Translations under genes and position numbers: made by a program
The notes under the pieces: generated by a model
Database searches by the model: none
The model's input: the letters and a program-made list of their open reading frames with translations, nothing else
Told to the model about the DNA's origin: nothing
Origin: an uncultured Prevotellaceae bacterium
GTDB taxonomy: Bacteria; Bacteroidota; Bacteroidia; Bacteroidales; Bacteroidaceae
Direction: 5' to 3'
DNA: 64,000 nt
Assembly (NCBI GenBank): GCA_900316315.1
Contig: ONCK01000004.1
Location: 62,001 to 126,000, forward strand
In this document: piece after piece, positions 8,733 through 18,773 of the stretch
How positions within the stretch are numbered: position 1 is the first letter of the stretch
How the letters are laid out: the number at the start of each line of letters is the position of its first letter

Positions 8733-11327
8733 CTAGAAGGTCATACGCATCATGAAGCGTATGCCCCATTTCTTGGCCTTGTAGTTATCCAGATAGTTCA
8801 TGCGGCGGACGAACTGGATATGCAAGATTTTGAAGATATTGTGGACACCTGCTACAAGTTCCCAATAGGGCCTCTTCTCATCCATCACATAGCTAGAGTA
8901 CTGATAAGATCCATCACTTTGGAAATGGCCGGGGAAGTAGTAGAGTGACGGGTCGCCGGGATGCTTGAAGGGATTGTTTTTGTCTGTCAATTGTCCCCAT
9001 AGCATATTGACACCGAGGTACTCGCGCCACTTTAGCTTGCGAAGGAGAGGTATGCGGTTGAATATGACGCCATTGAGATCCCAAGAAGCCATGAGTGAAG
9101 CGTAGCGGTCGTTGAGAAACTCCATGTTGTTGACCATATTAAACATATTGTCTTCTCGGATAAAGGAGAGGTTGGCGGCCGGCATGATTAGCAGGGGAAA
9201 GGGCACTTTGTTCCATTGGGCTCCGGCATTGAGCTTGACATCTATCTTGCCCGCAGCAGTGATCCAGAAGCGCTTATAGATAGACGCTTCGGTGAGATTG
9301 TATTTGTGTTGTCCGCCGAGGAAGCCGTCAAATCCGACAGTGTGAAACAGAGAGTAGATGGGGCTGTCCTTGTTAATGGTAATGCGCCGCTGCTTGGTGT
9401 TGACGTATTTGGCATGTGGCTGGAAGAAGAATCCAAAGCGTAGCTCGCTCGTATTCAAGTATTTGACATGATTTCCAGCCTCAGTGGTGGGCATACTGGC
9501 ATCGCTGAGACGCTGATAGAAGTATTTGGCTGTCGGTTCGTCTCGCTCGCGACGGAACTCGGTCTCAAATCTTAGACCGTTGGTGAGTTCGCGCTCATAC
9601 TTGATCCTCAGACGCTGGAAGTACATCATCTGGTCGACCTTGCTCCACTTAAAGCTGGTGAAGACATTGTCCTTGTCGGTCGGCATAAACTTGTCGGAGG
9701 GCGACATCACATCAGTCTGATAAGAGAAGGTGAGATTGTGAACAGGAAATTCGCGGGGCAAGTAGTCCTTTTCATTAAATGAGTAAGTGACTTCGCCGAG
9801 GCCTTTCCAGCGATTGTCCTTAAATCCGTAGGCGCCATAGCCCTTAAAGAAGAGATGCTTGTTGAGGTTGGCGGTAGTCTGGGCGCTGAAGCGAAGGCGT
9901 AGACCATCGACAAAGTTTTGCGAGATCATAGTATTGACTGGCCCGATATCGACCTTGCTGGGCTTCTCGGGATTGGTGCTCGTTTCGACGAAATTTTCGA
10001 TGAAGGCCTTGGCTACCCATAGGAAAGCCTTGAAATGCTTCATGTTTTGCATCTCAGTAATCATCTGTCCTATCTTGTCCTCGCTGCTACTGAGTTTGAC
10101 AGGACGCTTCTCTTGCCAGAAGGCTTGGTCGCGCATCATCGCCTTGGGATCGGTGTACTGAGGACCAAGAAATTTGAAGTCTTTCTTGGGTATATCGGAG
10201 GTACTGTAGTCACTATAGTAAGTGCTTCTTTCTACTTGAAATTTGGTCAGGAAGCTGGCGAGTTTCAGCTGTACAATCATCTTGTCGCTTGCCAGCAGCT
10301 GTTCTCCGCTGGGTAATGTGATAAACTCTTGGTCGACTTTGAGATCCTCCACGTAGTTGACATCGGATCTGCGCGGTATATTGAGCAGGACCTTTCGGAT
10401 GCGGTAGGTCGTGTCGGCCATAACATACAGGCTGCCGGTAAATCCAAAATCCTGGGGATTGGCTGGTGAGAAGTCTACCTGTATGCAGCGATCATTGCCG
10501 ACCATAAGCGTGTCGGCCAGGAAGTAGTGATAAAAAGCAATGGCAAAATGGGTGGAGACCGGACTTACAAATGGGTATTGCAGAAGGCGGACATTCTCCT
10601 TGTAGATATCGACATCGGTGAAGCAGTCCTGTATGAGGGCGTTGAGGATGTCACCGGTCTGGAGCAACTGATTGACGCCCTCTTCACGCTTGCCTTCAAT
10701 GATGGTCTTTTCACTTTCGGGCTGTTTCCGGTAGACATAGCGCGAGAGCTCCTCTGTGACGGATACGGGGAGAATACGCTTGCCGGTCTCTGGACATACT
10801 TCGACGTGGTTTTTGAGAAAGGGCATATTCTTGAAGTTGGCATCGCTGTAGACTTTGTCCGTAAATTCGTTGATGGAGAGTGTTGTCTTACGATACTGCT
10901 GATAGCTGAAATAGTCGTTGAGCTTGTAGTCACTTTCCTTTTTCGCAGCGATGACCTTACGCATAAACTCGACGGCAGGATTGTTTTTGCGCGTGTATTT
11001 CCTGCGCTTAGCTGTGACGACGGCCGTTTGGAGAGTTTGTTCAGAGCTCTTGAGCTTGATATTGACTACGCGTGTCTCAGATGAGATCCTGACAGTCTGC
11101 TTCTCATAGCCGACGTAGCTGAAAGTGAGAGTTGCTCCATTGATCTTGACAATGGAATATCGGCCTTCATAATCAGAGTTGACGCCTACAGCCTTGCCAT
11201 CGTAATGAATGTTGACGTAGGGCAGGGGCTCTCCAGTCTTGATATCGGTGATTTGCCCTGTAATATTTTGCCCCCATAGTGTAAGGGAAATCAGAGTAAG
11301 GAGCAAGGCTGACAAAAAGCGTTTCAT
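8733..11327 (-). CDS. DUF5686 / carboxypeptidase-regulatory-like outer-membrane protein
   Basis: An 864-residue protein with a signal peptide (residues 1-19, LTLWGQ), an N-terminal carboxypeptidase-D regulatory-like beta sandwich (NITGQITDIKTGEPLPYVNI to about residue 100) and a long DUF5686 domain that ends in a beta barrel whose last residues are GIRFMMRMTF. This is the layout of a large Bacteroidetes family thought to sit in the outer membrane; members lack a plug domain, so it is not a TonB receptor. No SusD partner is present. Function unknown. It follows a strong hairpin that ends the inositol synthase gene upstream. Confidence 0.85.
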   Translation of the reverse strand: MKRFLSALLLTLISLTLWGQNITGQITDIKTGEPLPYVNIHYDGKAVGVNSDYEGRYSIVKINGATLTFSYVGYEKQTVRISSETRVVNIKLKSSEQTLQTAVVTAKRRKYTRKNNPAVEFMRKVIAAKKESDYKLNDYFSYQQYRKTTLSINEFTDKVYSDANFKNMPFLKNHVEVCPETGKRILPVSVTEELSRYVYRKQPESEKTIIEGKREEGVNQLLQTGDILNALIQDCFTDVDIYKENVRLLQYPFVSPVSTHFAIAFYHYFLADTLMVGNDRCIQVDFSPANPQDFGFTGSLYVMADTTYRIRKVLLNIPRRSDVNYVEDLKVDQEFITLPSGEQLLASDKMIVQLKLASFLTKFQVERSTYYSDYSTSDIPKKDFKFLGPQYTDPKAMMRDQAFWQEKRPVKLSSSEDKIGQMITEMQNMKHFKAFLWVAKAFIENFVETSTNPEKPSKVDIGPVNTMISQNFVDGLRLRFSAQTTANLNKHLFFKGYGAYGFKDNRWKGLGEVTYSFNEKDYLPREFPVHNLTFSYQTDVMSPSDKFMPTDKDNVFTSFKWSKVDQMMYFQRLRIKYERELTNGLRFETEFRRERDEPTAKYFYQRLSDASMPTTEAGNHVKYLNTSELRFGFFFQPHAKYVNTKQRRITINKDSPIYSLFHTVGFDGFLGGQHKYNLTEASIYKRFWITAAGKIDVKLNAGAQWNKVPFPLLIMPAANLSFIREDNMFNMVNNMEFLNDRYASLMASWDLNGVIFNRIPLLRKLKWREYLGVNMLWGQLTDKNNPFKHPGDPSLYYFPGHFQSDGSYQYSSYVMDEKRPYWELVAGVHNIFKILHIQFVRRMNYLDNYKAKKWGIRFMMRMTF

Positions 11328-11368
11328 TTGTGGAGCGTGTCGTATGAATATATGTGTGTCTTTATCTC

Positions 11369-11413
11369 AAAAAGACCTCCCATCGCCTTTTGGAGGCGAT
11401 GCGAAGTCTTTTT
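11369..11413 (-). terminator. Terminator between the inositol synthase and DUF5686 genes
   Basis: Nested inverted repeat: outer AAAAAGAC/GTCTTTTT and inner CATCGCC/GGCGATG. It has T runs on both strands and could work both ways. It lies 99 bp downstream of the minus-strand inositol synthase stop. Confidence 0.8.
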
Positions 11414-11511
11414 ATACACTTTATGAGAAAAGAGGACTACTACATCCCAGAGACACATAGGCGTCGGTTAAGGGTGGACGTGGCTTAGTGTCTCTCAGGA
11501 TAAATAGTTTC

Positions 11512-12825
11512 CTAGTCAATCTCCTCGTCGGCTTCATAGCCTCCGAGAGTACGGATCTCATTCTTGTACATGATGTACTGCTGGAAGAGATCGTGTACAG
11601 GCTCTTCACCCTTGGTGTAATCGTGCATAGGGCTCTTGAGGAAGAAGCTCAGCCAGCGCTGTGTGCCTACGAGGCCTGCACGATGAGCGAGGTCTATATT
11701 GAGAGCCAGGTCGAGTACAAGCGGGGCTGCCAATATGGAGTCACGGCAGAGGAAGTCTACCTTGATTTGCATGCCGTAGTCCTTGCCCATCCAGCCAAAG
11801 ATATCAAGATTGTCCCAACCCTCTTTGTTATCGTTGCGGGGTGGATAGTAGTTGATGCGTACTTTGTGGAAGATATCTCCATAGAGATCGGCGTTGTCCT
11901 CCTTTCGGAGTATCGTGTTGATGACACCGAGCTTGCTGACTTCCTTGGTGTGGAAGTTTTCAGGTGCATCGAGCACTTCGCCGTCGCGGTTGCCGAGAAT
12001 ATTGGTAGAGAACCATCCCATCAGACCCAGCTGACGAGTGCGGAGCATAGGAGCGAGGACAGTCTTCATCAGGGTCTGGCCTGTCTTAAAGTCTTTGCCG
12101 GCAATGGGGAGCTTATTCTTCTCAGCCATTTCCCAGAAAGCGGGGATGTCGACGCAGAGATTGGGGGCGCCCATGACGAAGGGAGCGTCCTCGGCCAGTG
12201 CTGCATAAGCGTAGCACATAGAGGGAGAGATATTCTCGCGATCGTCTGCCTTCATAGCTGCTTCGAGATCAGCCAGATTGTCGTGTGTCTTGGGATTGTA
12301 GGCGATGAACTTCTCTGTGCTGGCGGCCCAAACGACGACGATACGGTCTACGCCATTCTCCTTCTTGAAGTTCTGGATATCCTTACGGAGCTCCTGTACA
12401 TACTCCCAGCGGGTAGCCTGTGGCTTTACGTTGGAGCCATTAAGCTTGCTGACATACTCGTGGTCAAATACGGCCTTCATCGGCTTGATAGCCTGCAATT
12501 CGTCCTTGACTGGCTCAATGTGTTTGGGCTTAAGCACTTCGGCGTGGATGGCGCTCTCATAGGCTGTATCAGGGAAGATATCCCATGCTCCAAATACGAG
12601 ATCCTTGAGATCAGGCATAGAGACGATCTCTCCCACCTTCTTATACTGCTTGTCTTTACCGCGTCCTACACGGATCTTAGCCAACTGAGTGATAGAACCT
12701 CCGGCTAAGCCGTTGCCTTTGCGAATCATCATTGTACCAGCGATAAATGTGGTACTGACGGCACCCAGACCTACGAGCAAGACTCCCAATTTACCGTCTG
12801 CAGGTGCTACTTTAGGATTGTTCAT
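11512..12825 (-). CDS. ino1: Inositol-3-phosphate synthase
   Basis: A 437-residue cytosolic enzyme that turns glucose 6-phosphate into 1L-myo-inositol 1-phosphate using NAD. The NAD-binding loop is visible near the start (LGVLLVGLGAVSTTF), followed by LAKIRVGRGKDKQ, a central VVWAASTEKF segment and the active-site region GKDFKTGQTLMKT. In gut and oral Bacteroidetes the product feeds inositol lipids, including phosphoinositol dihydroceramides. The other genes of that pathway (phosphatidylinositol-phosphate synthase and its phosphatase) are not beside it here. A minus-strand TAGCTTTG element about 55 bp upstream is a plausible promoter. Confidence 0.93.
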   Translation of the reverse strand: MNNPKVAPADGKLGVLLVGLGAVSTTFIAGTMMIRKGNGLAGGSITQLAKIRVGRGKDKQYKKVGEIVSMPDLKDLVFGAWDIFPDTAYESAIHAEVLKPKHIEPVKDELQAIKPMKAVFDHEYVSKLNGSNVKPQATRWEYVQELRKDIQNFKKENGVDRIVVVWAASTEKFIAYNPKTHDNLADLEAAMKADDRENISPSMCYAYAALAEDAPFVMGAPNLCVDIPAFWEMAEKNKLPIAGKDFKTGQTLMKTVLAPMLRTRQLGLMGWFSTNILGNRDGEVLDAPENFHTKEVSKLGVINTILRKEDNADLYGDIFHKVRINYYPPRNDNKEGWDNLDIFGWMGKDYGMQIKVDFLCRDSILAAPLVLDLALNIDLAHRAGLVGTQRWLSFFLKSPMHDYTKGEEPVHDLFQQYIMYKNEIRTLGGYEADEEID

Positions 12826-13263
12826 GTCAATAAATAGGTTATTTGTGTTTGAGATGTTGTTATGATTATTATGGCAAAGCTACAAAATTATTTGACTTAA
12901 AGAACCTCGATCCCGCCAATTTTTTATAAAATGGCTAAATAGGATGCATTAGAAGTCATATAAACAATTTATATAGCTGATTAGAACTTTTTTACTGCGA
13001 TAAATGTTTCCACGTTTGTTGAAATTAGATAGACAAAAATTATTCTTTGCGGATACTACCGTAGAACCATTATGGATAAAAGGATAACAGTGCTCTGATA
13101 CCGTTGTTTGCTTTTGTCTTTACAATGCCTGATTTTGCGTGTACTGACACAAGACTGGTAATAACATGGCCAATACAAAATGCCAGGACAAAACGAGGAG
13201 GAAATATCCTACTGCGTCTCTTGGCGTCGGTAAGTAGACTCCGTGCGCAATAGGGCGCGAGAT
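12826..13263. other. Intergenic region, promoter of inositol synthase only
   Basis: 438 bp. The part next to the inositol synthase holds a TAGCTTTG promoter element on the minus strand. Nothing further is recognised; the stretch is more AT-rich than the genes around it. Confidence 0.5.
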
Positions 13264-14055
13264 CTATTTTGATTTGGATTCCTGGGAGAAATCAATGACG
13301 GCGTCCAGTGACTCGTCAGCCCGAGCTGTCGTATCGGCAGACGACTGATCATCTCGACTGTCGCGATTGCTCACTGCCTGAGCTGGATTATCTTGTGTAT
13401 CCGTCGGATGCTCACCGGGAGATTCTACTGCGGGACTGTCAAGCTGCATCGTGTTGTCGGTATTACTGGCTTGCTCGGAGACTTTGGCTGCGTCTTGTGC
13501 TGCTTTACGCTTTTTTGCGTCCTGATAAATTGTCTGGAGTACCTTGCGGAAGCGTACGGCATAAAACAGCTCGCAAAGTCCATAGACGATGGCCGAGTAG
13601 CCGAAGATGATGACTACGGCCTCGGCAAGAGACTGCTGCTTGACGATGATGAGGATGCCGACAGCGCAGAGTAGGACAGGGATGACATAGTAAGCTACCC
13701 CTACAGGCGTGTAGCGACGGAAGTGGATGATATTGGCAATAGAGGCTATGCCGGCGAGCAGGAGGGCTGCTGCCAGTACATAGTTGAGTGCCTTAAGGAA
13801 GATGCTGGGCATAAGGATGAGCAGCAGGCCAAGTACGATGCTGCCTATGCCGATGATCGGCAGTAGCTGGCGGGTAGAGTCATTGCGTGAGTAGGTGCGG
13901 AAGTAGGAGGCGAGACTTACCAGGCCCGGTATCAGAAAGAGTATACCTATGGCTTGGACAAGCCATGTCGAAATGTCATGTGGGAAGGCCACCATCAGTC
14001 CACCGACGAGCAGGAAACTGAGGGCGCGAAATACTACGGATTGTACGGCTTTCAT
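13264..14055 (-). CDS. DUF308/HdeD-like inner-membrane protein
   Basis: A 263-residue protein with about six membrane helices in residues 1-165, arranged in hairpins (for example FLLVGGLMVAFP, AIGILFLIPGLVSLASYF, SIVLGLLLILMP), as in the HdeD/DUF308 family. After the last helix comes a basic stretch (QTIYQDAKKRKAAQDAA) and a long hydrophilic tail rich in Asp, Ser, Thr and Gln that is probably disordered. HdeD is linked to acid resistance in E. coli, but that role cannot be carried over. No operon partner. Confidence 0.75.
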   Translation of the reverse strand: MKAVQSVVFRALSFLLVGGLMVAFPHDISTWLVQAIGILFLIPGLVSLASYFRTYSRNDSTRQLLPIIGIGSIVLGLLLILMPSIFLKALNYVLAAALLLAGIASIANIIHFRRYTPVGVAYYVIPVLLCAVGILIIVKQQSLAEAVVIIFGYSAIVYGLCELFYAVRFRKVLQTIYQDAKKRKAAQDAAKVSEQASNTDNTMQLDSPAVESPGEHPTDTQDNPAQAVSNRDSRDDQSSADTTARADESLDAVIDFSQESKSK

Positions 14056-14239
14056 TGGTCTGTGAAATTGCTTGATAAGACTTTTAATCTGACAACGCAG
14101 GGAATGGGCGCTGCCTAGTGATGCTTATAGTCTCCGATAAGAGAACTAGCATTTTGCGAAATTACGGATATTTTTTGAATATCGGAGCAAAAATCCGTAA
14201 TTTTGTGTCATGGTAATGCAGGGCACAGGTATTATAAAG

Positions 14240-14809
14240 ATGGTAAAGCTCTATTTGACACGTCATGGAGAGACCCTTGAAAATGCTGCGGGCGTTTTGC
14301 AAGGACAGACACCGGGACATCTGAGCGCGTTGGGCCGACAGCAGGCGGAGAAGTTGCGCGATAGCTTGTCGGGTATGCATTTTGATGCTCTTGTGGTGAG
14401 CGATCTAAAGCGCGCAATAGATACTGCCGAGATTCTCAATCAGGCCTTACATCTACCAATGACGCTCTGTCCTTTGCTGAGGGAACGCGATTGGGGAGAA
14501 TTTACGGGCATGCATGTGACGGAGATACGTGTTGCGCCCGAGGACTTCCCGCCCAGCATTGAAAACCCCGAACAATTGCAGCGTCGTGCGCGCCGTTTCC
14601 TGGATTATTTGAATACTCATTTTGACGGACAGACCGTTATCGCTGTCGGACACGGCTATTTTAACCGTTGTGTTGTGGCAGAGGCCGAGGGTAAAGCCGT
14701 CCATGACGTTCCCCGTTGGGGGAATACGGAACTGCGTATGATCGAAGTATCTCCTGGGCAAGCTGCCCGTACTGGTCAGACGCGCGATGACGAGGTAAGT
14801 GCAGACTGA
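14240..14809 (+). CDS. Histidine phosphatase family protein (phosphoglycerate-mutase-like)
   Basis: From the start MVKLYLTRHGET (14240) the protein has 189 residues; a longer frame from 14210 lacks homology. The RHG motif with the phosphate-accepting histidine is in LTRHGETLEN, the acidic catalytic residue lies in RERDWGEFTG, and the second histidine in VIAVGHGYFN. This set fits small broad-specificity phosphatases such as the CobC/GpmB group. No cobalamin or glycolytic genes are adjacent, so the substrate is open. Confidence 0.85.
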   Translation: MVKLYLTRHGETLENAAGVLQGQTPGHLSALGRQQAEKLRDSLSGMHFDALVVSDLKRAIDTAEILNQALHLPMTLCPLLRERDWGEFTGMHVTEIRVAPEDFPPSIENPEQLQRRARRFLDYLNTHFDGQTVIAVGHGYFNRCVVAEAEGKAVHDVPRWGNTELRMIEVSPGQAARTGQTRDDEVSAD

Positions 14810-15065
14810 TATATTTTTATGTCGCCCTCTGTAGGGGAGGATTTGTGCGGCAAATGTTCTACTATCCGGTGCTCTACCAGTCTCGGAGACTAGTGCTTGA
14901 TGAACCCTTGACTTTTGCCAAGTTAGGTCTTACAGGTACTCATCTGTATGGACTTTTGTCGTAGCTCTGACTAATCTAAAATGTACAGCAATGCCGTACT
15001 CTGTACTTGGAGAAAGGCAGTCTCCAAATGCTTCTTGTGCCGCTGTGCCCCGAGATGTTAGGAAT

Positions 15066-18000
15066 CTATTCCGGCGCCTGGGTAGAGATTTGGGTGAGGA
15101 CGTTGAACGCTTCGTCTACTGTGGGCACTTCGGTGAGCGTCATGCGCAGGTGGTCACCGGGAGTAGAGATGCTCCCGCGCATGATATTGCGCTTGATGTA
15201 AGCCAGAGAGCGACCGAAAGTGGTGCTCTGGTAGAATGCTGAGCGGCTTTGGGAGACGTAGTAGAGTAGCATGCGCTTGCCTTTGAGGATGATGCGCTCT
15301 ATGCCAAGGCTCCTGCCCAGACGGCGCAGACGATTGACTTGTAGCAGCGCTTGGCTCTCTGGGGGCAGGGGGCCAAAGCGGTCTATGAGCTGGCTCCTGA
15401 AGTCCCCGAGCTGGCTGTCTGAGGCAATATTGTCAAGCTGGCGGTAAAGTTCCATGCGTTCGGCAGAGGTGGGGATATAGCTCTCGGGAAAATAGAGCGG
15501 CAGGTCGGTCTCCAGGGTGCAGTCGCTGACGTAGGCTTCGCCTCCGAGGCCGTTGGTGATCTTGGTATCCTGACTGTAGATGTCGCTGAACTCGTCATTT
15601 TTAAGCTCTGTGACAGCTTGTGATAAGATCTTCTGATAAGTCTCGTAGCCGAGGTCGGCGATGAAGCCGCTCTGTTCGGCGCCGAGGAGATTGCCGGCAC
15701 CTCTGATGTCGAGGTCCTGCATGGCAATCTGCAGTCCGCTGCCCAAGTCGCTAAAATTCTCCACGGCTTCGAGGCGCCGGCGTGCCTCAGCCGTCATACT
15801 GGCGTAAGGCGGCGCGAGGAGGTAACAGAAGGCCTTGCGATTGCTTCGGCCTACGCGTCCCCTCATCTGGTGAAGGTCGCTGAGTCCATAGCGCTGGGCA
15901 TCAACGATGATGATGGTGTTGGCGCTGGGGATGTCGATGCCATTCTCTATGATTGTGGTGGAGATGAGTACGTCGTAGTCGTGATTGATGAAGTCAAAGA
16001 TGGTCTTCTCCAATTTGTCAGGCGGCATTTGTCCGTGGCCGATGGCGACACGGCAGTTGGAGACGTACTTGTGGACCATTTGCTCCAGAGAAGGAAGCTC
16101 TGCGATGCGATTGCACACGATAAAGACCTGTCCGTCCCGGCTCATCTCGTAGCCGATGGCATCGGCGATGACCTCGTGACCGAAGGTGTGTATCTCCGTA
16201 TGTATGGGTAGCCGGCCGCCGGGCGGGGTGCGCAGTACGCTGAGGTCTCTGGCCCCCATGAGGCTAAACTGCAGGGTGCGCGGTATCGGAGTAGCGCTCA
16301 TGGCAAGAGTGTCGATATTGACGCGTAGCTTGCGTAGACGCTCCTTGGTGGCTACGCCAAACTTCTGTTCCTCATCGATAATGAGCAGACCGAGGTCGTG
16401 GAAGTGAATGGTCTTGCCAAGCAATTTCTGAGTCCCGATGACGATGTCTATCTTGCCGCTTGCGAGGCCTTCGCGTATTTCCTTGACTTTGGCGGGAGAC
16501 TGGGCGCGCGTGAGATAAGCGACGGTGACAGGCATGTCTTTGAGTCGCTCGGTAAAGGTCTTGTAGTGCTGATAAGCCAGTACGGTAGTCGGTACGAGCA
16601 GGGCGACTTGCTTGCTGTCGGCTGCAGCCTTAAAGGCGGCCCTGACCGCTATCTCGGTCTTGCCAAATCCGACGTCGCCGCATATGAGTCTGTCCATGGG
16701 CCTCTCGCTCTCCATGTCGCGCTTGACCTCCTGCGTGACAATTTGCTGGTCCGGTGTGTCCTCGTAGGGGAAACTGGCCTCGAGCTCGTGCTGCATGTAG
16801 GTGTCTGGACTGAAGCGGAATCCCTTCTCCTTACGGCGCTGGGCATAGAGGCGGATGAGGTCGCGCGCGATATCCTTGATATGCTTCTTGGTCCGGTCTT
16901 TGAGACGTTCCCATGCACCTGTGCCGAGACGGCTCAGTTGGGGCTCTTCTCCATCGCGGCCCTTGTACTTGCTGACTTTGTGAAGGGAGTGGATGGAGAC
17001 ATAAGCGATGCCTCCGCCTTGATAGGAGAGCTTCATGACCTCTCGCTCGTGGCCACCTTCGTTGATTCTGACGAGGCCCTCGAAGCGGCCTATGCCTAAG
17101 TCGATATGCACGACGTAGTCGCCGGGCTCTATCTCTCGTAGCTCCTTGAGCGTAAGCGATGTCTTGCCACCGCGTGCCCGTTCGCTGCGGAGACTGTAGC
17201 GGTGGAAACGGTCGAATATCTGGTGGTCGGTGAAGCAGCATACTTTAAGCTGATCATCGATGAAGCCTTCGTGAAGGGTCCCCTCGATATCGTGTAGAGG
17301 AATGGGCTGAGCGTCTGGGTCTTGACTTTGCAAAATCTCGCGGAGGCGATCCTGCTGCGTGTGGTCTTCGGCCAATATATATATGGTATAGCCTTGGCTG
17401 ACGTAGGATTGGAGGTTGTCGGCGAGCATCTCCATATTTTTATGAAAGAGAGGCTGCTGATGCTGGGAAAAAGTAATCTTAGCCAGCGACTTAGCCTTAT
17501 CCGGAATCTTGTCTGTGGTTTCGCCGATTATGACCTGGCGGTATTTGCTGACACAAGCTTCCCAGTCCTGGCCGTCATAAAGCAGTGCATGGGCATCCAC
17601 GCTCTCTGCGTCAGCATTCTCAATCCTGGCCGCTTCGACAAATCCGTCTTGGTAAGTCTGTTTCACTTTGCCGATGACGAGGTCGGGGTGCTTCATGACG
17701 AGCACGGCATGCTCGGGGATGTATTGCCATATAGGGACCATGTTGTCGCTTTGCTGCGCTACGTTGCAGGCGATGACGGCTTGCTGGCAGCGCTCCTGTG
17801 AGAGCTGGCTCTCTACGTCAAACGTGCGGATGCTGTCTATCTCGTTGCCAAAGAAGTCCACACGCAGTGGATATTCCAGGGCGTAGCTGAAGATGTCGAT
17901 GATGCTGCCGCGGACGCTAAACTGTCCCGGCTCGTATACGTAGTCCTCCCGCTCAAAGCCGATGTCCAGCAAGCGGGCTTGCAAGTCGTCCATACTCAGC

Positions 18001-18455
18001 TGCTGCCCGACGGAGAGGGTAAAGGTATCGCTGTCGACCACTTTGGGCGGGGTCACTTTGACGGCCAGTGCCTCGGGGTAAGTGATGACGTATAGGGTAG
18101 AGAATGAGTCTTGGGTGATGAGGCGGCTGAGCACTTCGGTGCGCAGGATGGCGCTTGCCTCGTCGCGGTGGCCGTATTTGACGGCTCGCTTGTATCCGCT
18201 GGGTAGGTAGAGCACGCGTCTCTCGTCTAGCAGGGTGCTGAGATCGCTGTAAAAATAGCCTGCCTGGTCTTCATCGTCTAGTATGATGAGGTAGAGGCCG
18301 CCTTTGCCAGCTGCTGTAGCCAGAGCCATCGGAGCGCCCGACCCTTGGAGTCCCTGGAGAGTGATGTGCCGATCGCTAGGGTCAGCAAGCAGACGCAACA
18401 AGGCTTTGCAGGAAGCGGTTCCTGCAAAGTGCTGAGTAAGGTTAGCAAAATTCAT
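15066..18455 (-). CDS. mfd: Transcription-repair coupling factor Mfd
   Basis: A 1129-residue DNA translocase that removes stalled RNA polymerase and recruits UvrA. In order: UvrB-like N-terminal domains with UvrA contacts, a CarD/CdnL-type RNA-polymerase-interaction domain (EPGDYVVHIDLGIGRFEGL), helicase motif I (CGDVGFGKTE), the Walker B box DEEQ (LLIIDEEQKFG), motif III (MSATPIPRTL), motif VI region (HQMRGRVGRSNRKAF) and the C-terminal TRCF domain. The length is normal for the family. The promoter -7 element lies only five bases before the ATG, so its mRNA should have almost no leader. Confidence 0.97.
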   Translation of the reverse strand: MNFANLTQHFAGTASCKALLRLLADPSDRHITLQGLQGSGAPMALATAAGKGGLYLIILDDEDQAGYFYSDLSTLLDERRVLYLPSGYKRAVKYGHRDEASAILRTEVLSRLITQDSFSTLYVITYPEALAVKVTPPKVVDSDTFTLSVGQQLSMDDLQARLLDIGFEREDYVYEPGQFSVRGSIIDIFSYALEYPLRVDFFGNEIDSIRTFDVESQLSQERCQQAVIACNVAQQSDNMVPIWQYIPEHAVLVMKHPDLVIGKVKQTYQDGFVEAARIENADAESVDAHALLYDGQDWEACVSKYRQVIIGETTDKIPDKAKSLAKITFSQHQQPLFHKNMEMLADNLQSYVSQGYTIYILAEDHTQQDRLREILQSQDPDAQPIPLHDIEGTLHEGFIDDQLKVCCFTDHQIFDRFHRYSLRSERARGGKTSLTLKELREIEPGDYVVHIDLGIGRFEGLVRINEGGHEREVMKLSYQGGGIAYVSIHSLHKVSKYKGRDGEEPQLSRLGTGAWERLKDRTKKHIKDIARDLIRLYAQRRKEKGFRFSPDTYMQHELEASFPYEDTPDQQIVTQEVKRDMESERPMDRLICGDVGFGKTEIAVRAAFKAAADSKQVALLVPTTVLAYQHYKTFTERLKDMPVTVAYLTRAQSPAKVKEIREGLASGKIDIVIGTQKLLGKTIHFHDLGLLIIDEEQKFGVATKERLRKLRVNIDTLAMSATPIPRTLQFSLMGARDLSVLRTPPGGRLPIHTEIHTFGHEVIADAIGYEMSRDGQVFIVCNRIAELPSLEQMVHKYVSNCRVAIGHGQMPPDKLEKTIFDFINHDYDVLISTTIIENGIDIPSANTIIIVDAQRYGLSDLHQMRGRVGRSNRKAFCYLLAPPYASMTAEARRRLEAVENFSDLGSGLQIAMQDLDIRGAGNLLGAEQSGFIADLGYETYQKILSQAVTELKNDEFSDIYSQDTKITNGLGGEAYVSDCTLETDLPLYFPESYIPTSAERMELYRQLDNIASDSQLGDFRSQLIDRFGPLPPESQALLQVNRLRRLGRSLGIERIILKGKRMLLYYVSQSRSAFYQSTTFGRSLAYIKRNIMRGSISTPGDHLRMTLTEVPTVDEAFNVLTQISTQAPE

Positions 18456-18459
18456 ACTG

Positions 18460-18467
18460 CAAAGTTA
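18460..18467 (-). promoter_or_regulatory. -7 element of mfd, leaving a near-leaderless mRNA
   Basis: TAACTTTG on the minus strand ends five bases before the mfd ATG at 18455. If transcription begins a few bases after the element, as usual, translation must start at or next to the 5' end of the message. Confidence 0.6.
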
Positions 18468-18773
18468 CGGCCTTTGCCCGAAATACAGACTCATCTTTGG
18501 ACAAAATCAAGGTCTGCCAGACAAAAGACGACATTGCTCTCGAGATGATATCGCCTTTATGAGGTGCGACAGTGAATATGACTCTGCAGTGGTCTGACAA
18601 TCAGATTGTAAGTCACGTTAATAGTAAGGGATAATAAAACGGGAATGGGCATATCAGATGGCAATTTGTAAAAGAAGGGCCTTTTAGAGGGGCAATGTCT
18701 TCCGGACAGACAACTTTCGTGAATTCTCTTGTCATCTAGGCGTCAAGTGGTAGGCTGACAACTTCTCTCCAAG
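18468..18773. other. Intergenic region, nothing recognised
   Basis: About 300 bp between the SGNH hydrolase stop and the mfd promoter. No frame, RNA or hairpin with a T run was recognised. Confidence 0.4.

Noticed and set aside
11488-12708. A 406-codon frame antisense to inositol-3-phosphate synthase
   Set aside because: No signal peptide, domain or ribosome site; arises from codon use of the real gene.
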